Positions 25,114-33,573 of a DNA stretch of 64,000 nucleotides are shown here, in pieces; the stretch's first letter is position 1; every line of letters begins with the position of its first letter. The DNA lies in NCBI GenBank assembly GCA_963921355.3, contig OZ001190.1, forward strand, positions 4,650,001-4,714,000, written 5' to 3'. Both the position numbers and the translations under genes were made by a program. The stretch comes from CAWUEZ02 sp963921355. GTDB taxonomy: Bacteria > Pseudomonadota > Alphaproteobacteria > Thalassobaculales > Thalassobaculaceae. The notes under the pieces were generated by a model that saw only the letters and a list, made by a program, of their open reading frames with translations, searched no databases and was not told where the DNA came from.

Positions 25114-26292
25114 ATGAGAGTTGCGCTGGCCCCTTCTTTCGAGCCTGTCAAACGGCCGGGGACAGCCGTTGAAGGACGTCCCCTGCTGGATGCGGCCGGC
25201 CCCGAGGTCGTGCTTGGTTGGGATGCCGACACCATCGCCGCACCAATTGCACCCACCGCCGGCTCGTTGTTCGGCCCCCGGGGCGTCTGCCTGCACCCGG
25301 ACGGTTCTCTCTGGGTCGCCGACACCGGGCACCACCGCCTCCTCGGCTGGCGAACCATCCCGCGAGACGACAACCAGCCGGCTGACATTGTCATCGGACA
25401 ACCCGGCTTTTCAGCCGAGGGCCGCAATGCCAAGGGGCCGGTTTCGCCGGCAACCCTCAACGTTCCGACCGGCCTGACGACCTGGGGTCGCGGCTTGGCC
25501 GTGGCCGATGCCTGGAATCACCGGGTGCTGATCTGGCGCGAGACACCGACCCGCTCAGAACAGCCCGCCGACCTGATCCTTGGTCAAAGGACCGGTGACG
25601 GCAGCCTGGCGAACCAGGGAAGCGATCAGCCAACGGCGGGATCGCTCAACTGGCCCTACGGCGTCGCCGAAATCGCTGGCCAGCTTGCGGTCTGCGATAC
25701 CGGGAACCGACGGCTGCTGGTCTGGGACGACGTCGATCGGTCAGGTCAGCCCGCCGATCGCGTCCTGGGCCAAACCGGGTTCGACTGCCGTGACGAGAAC
25801 GGCGGCGCTGACGTGGGGCCTGGCGGCATGCGGTGGCCGCACAGCGCTCTTCAGTGGGGTGATCGCCTCTGCGTCGCCGACGCCGGGAACAACCGGATCA
25901 TGGTCTGGTCCGGGTTCCCGGACCGGGACGGCGCGCCGGCGGGCAATGTGCTCGGCCAGAGCGACATGAGCGCCTGTGATCACAACCAGGCCGCCTACTA
26001 TCCCAGCGCCGCGGCACTGAACATGCCGTATGCGACGGCGGTGATCGGCGACCACCTCGTTGTCGCCGATACGGCGAATTCCCGGTTGCTGGGCTGGATA
26101 GACGACCGCACCGGATCACCGGCGGACCGGCTGACCGGCCAGCCGGACTTCGCCGCCAAAGGAGACAACCGCTGGGGCATCCCCGAACGGGATTCGCTCT
26201 GTTGGCAATACGGGCTCTCGGCACTGGGCACCACCCTTGCCATTGCCGATTCAGGCAACAACCGGGTGCTGCTGTGGCAGGCCGCACCATGA
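25114..26292 (+). CDS. NHL-repeat beta-propeller protein, 392 aa
   Basis: Six or more repeats of the type LxVADTGxxRLLxW occur (WVADTGHHRLLGW, AVADAWNHRVLIW, AVCDTGNRRLLVW, CVADAGNNRIMVW, VVADTANSRLLGW, AIADSGNNRVLLW), spaced about 55-65 residues apart, a six-bladed NHL propeller. No signal peptide is seen, so cytosolic. Such proteins sit beside Rieske and hyp genes in group 2a-type hydrogenase loci, where their task is unknown; a scaffold for protein contacts is likely. Its stop overlaps the hypF start (ATGA). Confidence 0.85.
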   Translation: MRVALAPSFEPVKRPGTAVEGRPLLDAAGPEVVLGWDADTIAAPIAPTAGSLFGPRGVCLHPDGSLWVADTGHHRLLGWRTIPRDDNQPADIVIGQPGFSAEGRNAKGPVSPATLNVPTGLTTWGRGLAVADAWNHRVLIWRETPTRSEQPADLILGQRTGDGSLANQGSDQPTAGSLNWPYGVAEIAGQLAVCDTGNRRLLVWDDVDRSGQPADRVLGQTGFDCRDENGGADVGPGGMRWPHSALQWGDRLCVADAGNNRIMVWSGFPDRDGAPAGNVLGQSDMSACDHNQAAYYPSAAALNMPYATAVIGDHLVVADTANSRLLGWIDDRTGSPADRLTGQPDFAAKGDNRWGIPERDSLCWQYGLSALGTTLAIADSGNNRVLLWQAAP

Positions 26293-28643
26293 GAGCGGAA
26301 ACCGTCACGGTCCGGGGCCAGGTGCAGGGCGTCGGATTCCGGCCGACCGTCTGGCGGATCGCCAATGAACTGGGCCTCGCCGGGGATGTCCGCAACACCG
26401 GCGACGGCGTGGAAATCCGGCTCTGGGGTCAGGACGGTGCGCTCGATGGGTTCTCACAGCGTCTGCGCGATGAGTTGCCGGTGCTGGCCCGGGTAGACGA
26501 GATCGAGCGAACCGCCGGACACGCCCAACCCCTGGAGCCGCCCAAGGACTTCTCGATCGTCGCGTCCAGTGACGGCGAGATGCGGACGGCAATCACCCCG
26601 GACGCCGCCGTGTGCGACGCATGCCTGGCGGAAACCCGCGATCCGTTCGCTGACCGCTACCGCTATCCGTTCACCAACTGCACCCATTGCGGCCCGCGTT
26701 TCTCGATCGTCCGGGGCGGGCCCTACGACCGGTCGAAGACGACCATGCATGCCTTCTCGATGTGCGACAGCTGCAACGCTGAGTACGCGAACCCGTCGGA
26801 CCGGCGGTTCCACGCCCAGCCCATTGCCTGTCACGTGTGCGGCCCCCGCGCCTGGATCGAGAAGCTGGGTGGCGGCGTCGTGCACCACGAGGCGTTCTCG
26901 ATGATGGATGATGTCGACGCGGCCGGCGGCATGCTGATCATGGGCCACATCGTCGCCGTCAAAGGGATCGGCGGCTTTCATCTGGCATGCGACGCCACGA
27001 AAGCTGACGTTGTTGAGCGTCTGCGCACACGCAAGAACCGCCGGGGCAAGGCGTTTGCCCTGATGGCGCGCGATCTGGATGTGATCCGCCGCTATGCCCG
27101 GGTCTCCGAAGCCGAGGAGACGCTGCTGAAGAGCCCGGCCGCCCCCATCGTGCTGCTCGAAGCGACCGGTGAGCGCCTTCCCGAAGCGGTTGCGCCGGGG
27201 CTGGATCGGATCGGCTTCATGCTGCCATACACGCCGATGCACCACCTCATGCTGCGCCGGATGACGCGCCCGGTGGTGATGACCAGCGGCAACCCGTCCG
27301 GCCAGCCCCAGTGCACCGACAACGAAGACGCGCGCCAGCGCCTGGCCGGCATCGCCGACTTCGCGCTGATGCACGACCGCGACATCGCCAACCGTATCGA
27401 CGATTCCGTCGTACGGGTCGATCGGGGCCATCCCAGGTTGCTGCGCCGGACCCGCGGTTACGCGCCAGCGGCGCTGTCCTTGCCGTCGGGCTTTCCCCGG
27501 GACGTCTCGGTTCTGGCCATGGGATCGGAGCTGAAGAACACGTTCTGCCTGATCAAAGACGGTGAGGCGGTTGTCAGCCAGCACATGGGCGATCTGGAAG
27601 ATGTGGCGACCTCGGATGATGTCCGCCACAACCTGGACCTCTACCAGCGCCTGTACGAACACCGTCCTGACATCATCGGTGTCGACCAGCATCCCGACTA
27701 TCTGTCGACGAAGAATGGCCAAGAGCTCGCGGAGCGGGAGCGGCTGCCCCTGGTCGAGGTGCAGCACCATCACGCCCACATCGCGGCGTGCCTTGCGGAG
27801 AACGACCACCCGCTCGACGCCGATCCCGTGCTGGGGATCGCCCTGGATGGCCTCGGCCTCGGTCCGGACGGCACGATCTGGGGCGGCGAGTTCCTGTCCT
27901 GCGACTACAGGCACTTCGAAAGACTGGGTTGTTTGAAGCCGGTGGCGCTGCCGGGTGGCACGGCTGCCGTCAGAGAGCCCTGGCGAAACGCCTACGCGCA
28001 CCTGATGGCGGAAATGGGCTGGGCCGAGTTCGCGATGAACTTCGATATGCTGGCGGTCTTCGGGCGCCTCGCGGCAGCGCCCCGCCCGACCCTCGACGCC
28101 ATGATCGCCGCAGGCACCAACACGCCACTGTCATCATCCTGCGGCCGGTTGTTCGATGCTGCCGCCGCCCTGTGCGGGCTGACGTGGGACCGTCAGGAGT
28201 ATGAGGGCCAAGCAGCCATGTTGCTCGAGGCCGCTGTTGATCCGGATGCCCTGCAGGAAGGCGACGATCTCGCCTATCCGTTTGCTATTCCGCTCCTGGG
28301 CGGCAAGGGGCTGCCCTATATCGAGCCGCTCGCCATGTGGCGTGGGCTGTTGGGCGATCTGGTTCTCGGCACGCCGGTCGGTGTCATATCGGCGCGGTTC
28401 CATCGCGGCCTGGCCCGCGCCGTCGCCGACATGGCAGTCCGGCTGTCCGGTGCCGAGAACCGCTTCTCCACCGTCGCCTTGTCCGGCGGGTGCTTTCACA
28501 ACCGCACGCTGTTCAACTTGATTCACGCCGGACTGGAAGACCACGGCTTCAACGTGCTCAGCCATCAGAAACTCCCCGCAAACGACGGGGGGCTTGCGCT
28601 CGGCCAGGCGGTGATCGCCCTGGCCGCGCACCAGCAGAACTAG
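26289..28643 (+). CDS. hypF: Carbamoyltransferase HypF, 784 aa
   Basis: Makes the CN ligands of NiFe hydrogenase by activating carbamoyl phosphate and passing the carbamoyl to HypE. Domains in order: acylphosphatase (about 1-90, GQVQGVGFRP), two zinc fingers (CDACLAE...CTHCGP and CDSCNAE...CHVCGP, about 112-190), a YrdC-like domain (about 205-390) and a Kae1-like domain with HHHAHIAACLAEN. All motifs are intact and the length is usual. ATG 26289 overlaps the NHL stop. It opens the hyp series. Confidence 0.95.
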   Translation: MRAETVTVRGQVQGVGFRPTVWRIANELGLAGDVRNTGDGVEIRLWGQDGALDGFSQRLRDELPVLARVDEIERTAGHAQPLEPPKDFSIVASSDGEMRTAITPDAAVCDACLAETRDPFADRYRYPFTNCTHCGPRFSIVRGGPYDRSKTTMHAFSMCDSCNAEYANPSDRRFHAQPIACHVCGPRAWIEKLGGGVVHHEAFSMMDDVDAAGGMLIMGHIVAVKGIGGFHLACDATKADVVERLRTRKNRRGKAFALMARDLDVIRRYARVSEAEETLLKSPAAPIVLLEATGERLPEAVAPGLDRIGFMLPYTPMHHLMLRRMTRPVVMTSGNPSGQPQCTDNEDARQRLAGIADFALMHDRDIANRIDDSVVRVDRGHPRLLRRTRGYAPAALSLPSGFPRDVSVLAMGSELKNTFCLIKDGEAVVSQHMGDLEDVATSDDVRHNLDLYQRLYEHRPDIIGVDQHPDYLSTKNGQELAERERLPLVEVQHHHAHIAACLAENDHPLDADPVLGIALDGLGLGPDGTIWGGEFLSCDYRHFERLGCLKPVALPGGTAAVREPWRNAYAHLMAEMGWAEFAMNFDMLAVFGRLAAAPRPTLDAMIAAGTNTPLSSSCGRLFDAAAALCGLTWDRQEYEGQAAMLLEAAVDPDALQEGDDLAYPFAIPLLGGKGLPYIEPLAMWRGLLGDLVLGTPVGVISARFHRGLARAVADMAVRLSGAENRFSTVALSGGCFHNRTLFNLIHAGLEDHGFNVLSHQKLPANDGGLALGQAVIALAAHQQN

Positions 28644-28653
28644 GGAGGAAACC

Positions 28654-28935
28654 ATGTGTCTGGGGATACCGGGACAGATCGTTGAAGTGACCGATGCAGA
28701 GCGCAAACTCGGCACGGTCGACGTGTCCGGCGTCCGCCGGCAGGTGAGCCTGGCCTGCATCGCCCAACCGGACGAACCCCTGGAGACCCTGGTCGGCACC
28801 TGGGCGCTGATCCATGTCGGCTTCGCGATGAGCCGGATCGACGAGGCTCAGGCGGCCGAGACGCTGGAGATCCTCAAGATGCTGGGCGAGGCCCAGGAAG
28901 AGATCGAGGCCATGCGCGCCTCGGCGGTCCACTGA
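28654..28935 (+). CDS. hypC: Hydrogenase maturation chaperone HypC, 93 aa
   Basis: Carries the Fe(CN)2CO unit with HypD and delivers it to the hydrogenase large subunit. The N-terminus MCLGIPGQI has the essential Cys2. The body has the expected beta-barrel pattern and a helical tail. A ribosome site AGGAGG lies five bases upstream of ATG 28654. It is 10 bases after hypF and 15 before hypD. Intact by sequence. Confidence 0.95.
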   Translation: MCLGIPGQIVEVTDAERKLGTVDVSGVRRQVSLACIAQPDEPLETLVGTWALIHVGFAMSRIDEAQAAETLEILKMLGEAQEEIEAMRASAVH

Positions 28936-28950
28936 CCGGGGAGCCCGACG

Positions 28951-30090
28951 ATGAAGTACGCTGACGAGTTCCGCGATCCCGTCAAGGCGAAGGGTGTTCT
29001 GGCGGCCATCGCCACAACCCTGGATGAGATCGGCGCCACCGAAGACAAGCGGCTGAACATCATGGAGATCTGTGGCGGCCATACCCATGCGATATTCCGC
29101 TACGGCCTGGACAAGCTGACGCCTCCCGCCCTTGAGTTCATCCACGGGCCCGGGTGCCCGGTATGCGTCCTGCCGATGAGTCGCGTCAACGAGTGCGTCG
29201 AGATCGCCGAGCGCGAGGACGTCATTTTCACGACTTTCGGCGATGCCATGCGGGTTCCAGGTACCCGGAAATCCCTGCTGCAGGCCAAGGCCGACGGGTG
29301 CGACATCCGCATGGTGTACTCCCCCCTCGACGCGCTCGAACTCGCCCGCCGGCACCCCGACAAGGAGGTGGTGTTCTTCGGGCTCGGGTTTGAAACGACA
29401 ACTCCGTCGACCGCCTTGTGCATTCAGCAGGCGGCGAAAGACGAGATCACCAACTTCAGCGTGTTCTGCAACCACATCACCGTTCCGGAGCCGATCAAGG
29501 CGCTGCTCGACGACCCGGACATGAGCCTCGACGGGTTTGTCGGGCCTGGCCATGTCTCGATGGTGATCGGCATCCACCCCTACGACTTCATTGCGCGGGA
29601 CTACGGCAAGCCGCTGGTGGTCGCCGGGTTCGAGCCGCTCGACCTGCTCCAATCCGTGCTGATGGTTCTGCGCCAGATCCGCGACGGCCGGGCCGAGATC
29701 GAGAACCAGTACGCCCGCGTCGTGCCGGAGCACGGCAATCCCGTTTCGATCGCCGCCGTCGACGATGTGTATGAGCGCCGCCCCAGTTTCGAATGGCGGG
29801 GGCTCGGAGAGATCGACCGCTCGGGCCTGAAGATCCGGGACCTCTATGCCGCCTACGATGCGGAGGTGAAGTTCGCCATCGGCTACGGTGCCGGACCGCG
29901 ATTCGTCCCCGAGATGGAGGGGTGCGCCTGTGGTGACGTTCTGAAGGGTCGGGCCAAGCCGGTCCAGTGCCCGAAGTTCGGCACGGAGTGTACGCCGGAG
30001 ATGCCGCTCGGTGCCCTGATGGTCTCCACCGAAGGCGCCTGCGCCGCCTACTACCAGTTCGGCGGTCTGCGGATGGAGGCGGCGGAATGA
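28951..30090 (+). CDS. hypD: Hydrogenase maturation protein HypD, 379 aa
   Basis: Fe-S protein on which the Fe(CN)2CO unit is built. Conserved motifs: EICGGHTHAIFRYG (active Cys), GPGCPVC, FETTTPSTAL, CNHITVPEP, and the C-terminal cluster with GCACGD, QCPKFGTEC and EGACAAYY that holds a 4Fe-4S centre. The length fits the E. coli protein. Its stop overlaps the hypE ATG (ATGA). No lesion is seen in this gene. Confidence 0.95.
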   Translation: MKYADEFRDPVKAKGVLAAIATTLDEIGATEDKRLNIMEICGGHTHAIFRYGLDKLTPPALEFIHGPGCPVCVLPMSRVNECVEIAEREDVIFTTFGDAMRVPGTRKSLLQAKADGCDIRMVYSPLDALELARRHPDKEVVFFGLGFETTTPSTALCIQQAAKDEITNFSVFCNHITVPEPIKALLDDPDMSLDGFVGPGHVSMVIGIHPYDFIARDYGKPLVVAGFEPLDLLQSVLMVLRQIRDGRAEIENQYARVVPEHGNPVSIAAVDDVYERRPSFEWRGLGEIDRSGLKIRDLYAAYDAEVKFAIGYGAGPRFVPEMEGCACGDVLKGRAKPVQCPKFGTECTPEMPLGALMVSTEGACAAYYQFGGLRMEAAE

Positions 30091-31099
30091 ACATGGAAAG
30101 CCCCAACGGCCGCCGCCTGCGCGGAGATCGGGTGACCCTTGCCCACGGCGGTGGCGGCAAGGCCATGCGCGATCTGATCGAGGACGTGTTCGTCGGCGCG
30201 TTCGAGCCGGCTTCCATGGAAGATCAGGCCCGCCTGACCCATGACGCCCTCACCCAGACGGGCGCCCAGCTCGCCTTCACCACCGACAGCTTCGTGGTCG
30301 ATCCGGTTGAATTTCCCGGCGGCGACATCGGTTCGATCGCGGTCTGCGGGACCGTAAACGACCTCGCCGTGGGAGGCGCCCGACCGCTCTGGCTGTCGGC
30401 TGCGTTCATCATTGAGGAGGGCCTCGAGGTCGCACTGCTGCGCCGCGTCGGCGTTCGAATCGTGACCGGCGACACGAAGGTCGTCGGCAAGGGTTCGGCC
30501 GACAAACTGTTCGTGACCACCTCGGCGTCGGCGTTATCCCGCCCGGCCGTCACCTCGCCGCCGATACCATCCGGCCGGGCGACATCGCTATCGTCAACGG
30601 AGTCCTTGGGGATCACGGTGCCGCGATCCTGGCCGCTCGCGGCGATATGGCATTGAGCACCGACATCGCGTCCGACTGCCAGCCCCTCAGCGCGCTCATG
30701 GAAGCGATCATCGAGGCGGCCCCGGATGTCCGGGGCGCCCGTGACGCCACCCGGGGCGGGCTGGCATCCGCCCTCAACGAGATGGCCGAGGCCGCCAAAG
30801 TCGGTATCGAGATCGACGAGGCGGCCTTGCCGCTCCGCCCGGAGGTCAAAGGGGTCTGCGAGATCCTCGGACTGGATCCACTCTATCTGGCGAATGAGGG
30901 AACGCTGGTGACGTTCGTACCGCCCGACCAGGCCGACGCAGCACTCGCGGCTATGCGCCGGACCGACGCGGGGCGACACGCGGTTGCGATCGGTCGTGCC
31001 ACCGAGACAGTTCCCGGACGCGTGGTCATGAAGACTGTGTTTGGCGGCGGACGGGTCGTCGACATGCTGGTCGGCGAACAACTGCCGCGCATCTGCTAG
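30087..31099 (+). pseudogene. hypE: hypE with 1-base frameshift and internal deletion
   Basis: HypE dehydrates the carbamoylated C-terminal Cys to make CN for the active site. The frame from ATG 30087 gives HypE up to KLFVTTS (about 30,524). From there the HypE homology continues in the frame one base back: GVGVIPPGR...IRPGDIAIVNGVLGDHGA...DATRGG...EQLPRIC, ending at 31,099, where the C-terminal Cys is intact. One base is missing near 30,525. In addition EEGLEVALLRR is joined directly to VGVRIVTGD, leaving out about 12-15 residues present in HypE from other bacteria. A single intact protein cannot be made unless both differences are assembly errors. The first ORF stops at 30,656. Confidence 0.85.
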
Positions 31100-31109
31100 G
31101 GCTCCAGCG

Positions 31110-31826
31110 ATGCTTGGATTTCTGACCCTCGGCTTCCTGATCGGCATGAGCCATGCGCTTGAGGCCGACCATCTTGCCGCCGTCGGCGCGATGGCCACAG
31201 AGGAAACCGGTCGCCGGCGCCTGGTCCTCCGAGGTGCAGCGTGGGGGCTCGGTCATACCGTCACGCTTCTGGCGATCTGTGCGGCGGCGATCCTGTTCGG
31301 TTTCTCCCTGACCGATCGGGTCGCCGCCGTCCTGGAGTTCGCGGTTGGGCTGATGCTGGTCATGTTGGGGCTGGACGTGTTCCGGCGGATGCGGCGTCAG
31401 CGCGTGCATTTTCATGTCCACGATCACGGCCATGGCCGCCCGCACCTGCATGCGCACAGCCACGCCGGGGCACGCGTGTCCCATGACGTGGACCCCCACA
31501 TGCATTCCCACCCAGAGGGATTGCCGGCCCGAGCCCTGCTGGTCGGGCTGGTCCATGGAGCCGCCGGATCGGCGGGACTTCTGGCCCTGGCCGCCGCGAC
31601 CACCAAGGAGCCGCTCGTGGCGGTCGGCTACGTCGCCGTCTTCGGCGTCGGCTCGATCCTCGGCATGGCGCTGCTGTCCTATGCCGCCGCCTGGCCGCTC
31701 GGCTGGGCGGAACGCGGAGCGAAATGGCTTCACCGGGCGGTCGGTGCTCTGGCGGCGGCGGTGGCCATCACGATCGGAATTGGCGTGATGGTCGAGACCG
31801 GCGCCCTGGCTTGGAGTGGTTTCTGA
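31110..31826 (+). CDS. Nickel/cobalt transporter-like membrane protein, 238 aa
   Basis: About six membrane helices with the signature HALEADH (H-x4-D-H) near residues 15-21, as in NiCoT and UreH-type nickel transporters, and a His-rich loop (HFHVHDHGHGRPHLHAHSHAG, about 97-117) that can bind metal. It probably imports nickel for hydrogenase. Start ATG 31110 is ten bases after hypE; the stop overlaps the hypA start (TGATG). Family placement is by the motif and topology; the ion specificity is inferred from the neighbours. Confidence 0.75.
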   Translation: MLGFLTLGFLIGMSHALEADHLAAVGAMATEETGRRRLVLRGAAWGLGHTVTLLAICAAAILFGFSLTDRVAAVLEFAVGLMLVMLGLDVFRRMRRQRVHFHVHDHGHGRPHLHAHSHAGARVSHDVDPHMHSHPEGLPARALLVGLVHGAAGSAGLLALAAATTKEPLVAVGYVAVFGVGSILGMALLSYAAAWPLGWAERGAKWLHRAVGALAAAVAITIGIGVMVETGALAWSGF

Positions 31827-32068
31827 TGCACGAGCTTGGACTGACCCGCAACATCGTCACGATCGTGTCTGAACACGCCAAAGGACGGGCGGTGAAGCGC
31901 ATCTGTCTTGCGCTGGGTCCTCTGGCCTGTGTCGAACCCCGCGCTCTCGACTTCTGCTTCGACATTGTCGCCCAGGGCACGCCCCTGGAAGGCGCCAAGA
32001 TCGAGTTCGTGGAAGCCGAGGGCGATACGTTTCTGATCAAGGAATATGAACTGGAGGAGGCGGCCTGA
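31826..32068 (+). CDS. hypA: HypA lacking its zinc-binding domain, 80 aa
   Basis: HypA inserts nickel together with HypB. The N-terminal part MHELGLTRNIVTIV with His2 (nickel ligand) and the region up to EGAKIEFVEAEGD match HypA. The usual zinc ribbon with two CxxC pairs (about 30-35 residues) is missing, and the sequence goes straight to the C-terminal TFLIKEYELEEAA that normally follows it. Length is 80 versus about 113 residues. The deletion is in frame. Without the zinc domain, folding and contact with HypB are likely impaired. Stop overlaps the hypB start. Confidence 0.85.
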   Translation: MHELGLTRNIVTIVSEHAKGRAVKRICLALGPLACVEPRALDFCFDIVAQGTPLEGAKIEFVEAEGDTFLIKEYELEEAA

Positions 32069-32958
32069 TGTGCGCGACTTGTGGATGTTCTGACCCCGCA
32101 CAGGTGGTGAGGCTGACGGACCCGGCAACTGGCGACGTCAGAGTGCTGCGGTCCGGCGTATTCCCCGAGGACCACGGGCATTCGCACGGTCACGGACACA
32201 GCCATCATCATCACGACCATGACCATGACCATGACCACGACCATGACCACGACCATGACCATCATCACGACCACCCGCACGCCCATGGGCCGAATGGGGA
32301 GGTGATCTCACTCGAAACGGCGGTTCTGGAGAAGAACAACCAGATCGCGGTTCACAATCGCGGGTGGTTCGAAGGACGGGGCGTCCTGGCATTGAACCTT
32401 GTCAGCTCGCCCGGAGCCGGCAAGACCACACTGCTCGAACGGACCATTCGCGATCTTGCCGGATCGCTGGAGATCGCCGTGATCGAAGGCGACCAGATGA
32501 CGACCAACGACGCCGATCGGATCCGGGCCGCCGGTGCGACCGCGGTGCAGATCAACACTGGAGCCGGCTGTCATCTGGAAGCGGACATGATCGCCGACGC
32601 AGTGAAGGCACTGAACCCGTCAAGCGGCTCGATCCTGATGATCGAGAATGTCGGCAACCTCGTCTGTCCGGCGATGTTTGACCTGGGCGAGGCCATGAAG
32701 GTCGCCGTCATCTCGGTGACCGAGGGCGAAGACAAGCCGCTGAAATACCCGCACATGTTCCGGGCCGCCTCGCTCGTCCTGATCAACAAGATCGATCTCG
32801 CCCCCCATGTCGACTTCGACGAAACCGCCTGCCGCACCAACATCGCAGCCGTCAATCCGGAGGCCGCGGTGATGACGGTTTCAGCCAAAACCGGTGACGG
32901 CATGGAGGCCTGGTTGGCCTTTCTTGAAGAAAAAAGAGAGACCCGGCGGCCTGCCTGA
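32068..32958 (+). CDS. hypB: Nickel GTPase HypB with His-rich stretch, 296 aa
   Basis: GTPase that drives nickel insertion into hydrogenase. N-terminal metal motif CATCGC (residues 2-7); a long His/Asp run (about 37-72, some 20 His) that stores nickel as in rhizobial HypB; P-loop SSPGAGKTT (about 111-119); EGDQMTTNDA; NKID. Complete and intact. The His run is encoded by alternating CAT/CAC and GAC codons and could vary in length by slippage. It is the last gene of the operon and convergent with the PAS protein gene. Confidence 0.95.
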   Translation: MCATCGCSDPAQVVRLTDPATGDVRVLRSGVFPEDHGHSHGHGHSHHHHDHDHDHDHDHDHDHDHHHDHPHAHGPNGEVISLETAVLEKNNQIAVHNRGWFEGRGVLALNLVSSPGAGKTTLLERTIRDLAGSLEIAVIEGDQMTTNDADRIRAAGATAVQINTGAGCHLEADMIADAVKALNPSSGSILMIENVGNLVCPAMFDLGEAMKVAVISVTEGEDKPLKYPHMFRAASLVLINKIDLAPHVDFDETACRTNIAAVNPEAAVMTVSAKTGDGMEAWLAFLEEKRETRRPA

Positions 32959-32972
32959 CGTCACGCTGTCGA

Positions 32973-33500
32973 TCAGGCTGGCACCGTCAGGGGAATCTCG
33001 ACCCTCGGGGCCGCGTCGTGGACGAAATCGAACTCCTCCTGGGAGCGGACCTTCGGTCCGACACCTTTGCCCGGCAACAGCAGTTTGGCGAAGGTGCCCG
33101 AGATGTACCGCGGCTCGCCTTCGTCATCGGTCCACGGGGTGCGAAGGATCTCGACCTCGAGATACTCCTTACCCGTATAGAGCAACCGTTCCGTCGAGGC
33201 GATGGCAATCCTTTCGTCGAGGCACCGACTGAACAGCGTGTCCACGTGGTCCAGGTCCGACCCGCTCAACACTTCGTCGAGGAACTGGCCGTTGTGATCA
33301 TGGCCGGTGATGTCGACGATCCGGGTTCCGAACAGCCGGAACTGGAACCGATCGTCGACCCGCTCGACGATAAAGACATGGCCGACGACGCGGCGAAACC
33401 GCTCGGCCGTCAGATCAGTCTTGCGCGCCAACTTCGAGGGCCGCGGCTGCAAAGCGCGGTACGTTCTGAAGAAGTGAGACGCCTGGTCCGTCTGAAGCAT
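32973..33500 (-). CDS. PAS_5-type protein, 175 aa
   Basis: A single-domain protein with the PAS_5 pattern: RVVGHVFIVERVDDRFQFRLFGTRIVDITGHDHNGQFLDEV, then a central helix and a strand region ending GTFAKLLLPGKG. Many alphaproteobacteria carry several such stand-alone PAS proteins; function is unknown and no output domain is present. It starts at ATG 33500 with only a weak ribosome site. It is transcribed in the same direction as rodA, whose gene lies upstream of it, 73 bases away. Confidence 0.75.
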   Translation of the reverse strand: MLQTDQASHFFRTYRALQPRPSKLARKTDLTAERFRRVVGHVFIVERVDDRFQFRLFGTRIVDITGHDHNGQFLDEVLSGSDLDHVDTLFSRCLDERIAIASTERLLYTGKEYLEVEILRTPWTDDEGEPRYISGTFAKLLLPGKGVGPKVRSQEEFDFVHDAAPRVEIPLTVPA

Positions 33501-33573
33501 GGTCTTTCCGCGGAGCGCGTGAACGATAGTCTTCTACTCGACTCCGCATCCAACAGGCCAGACCCGACCGACC

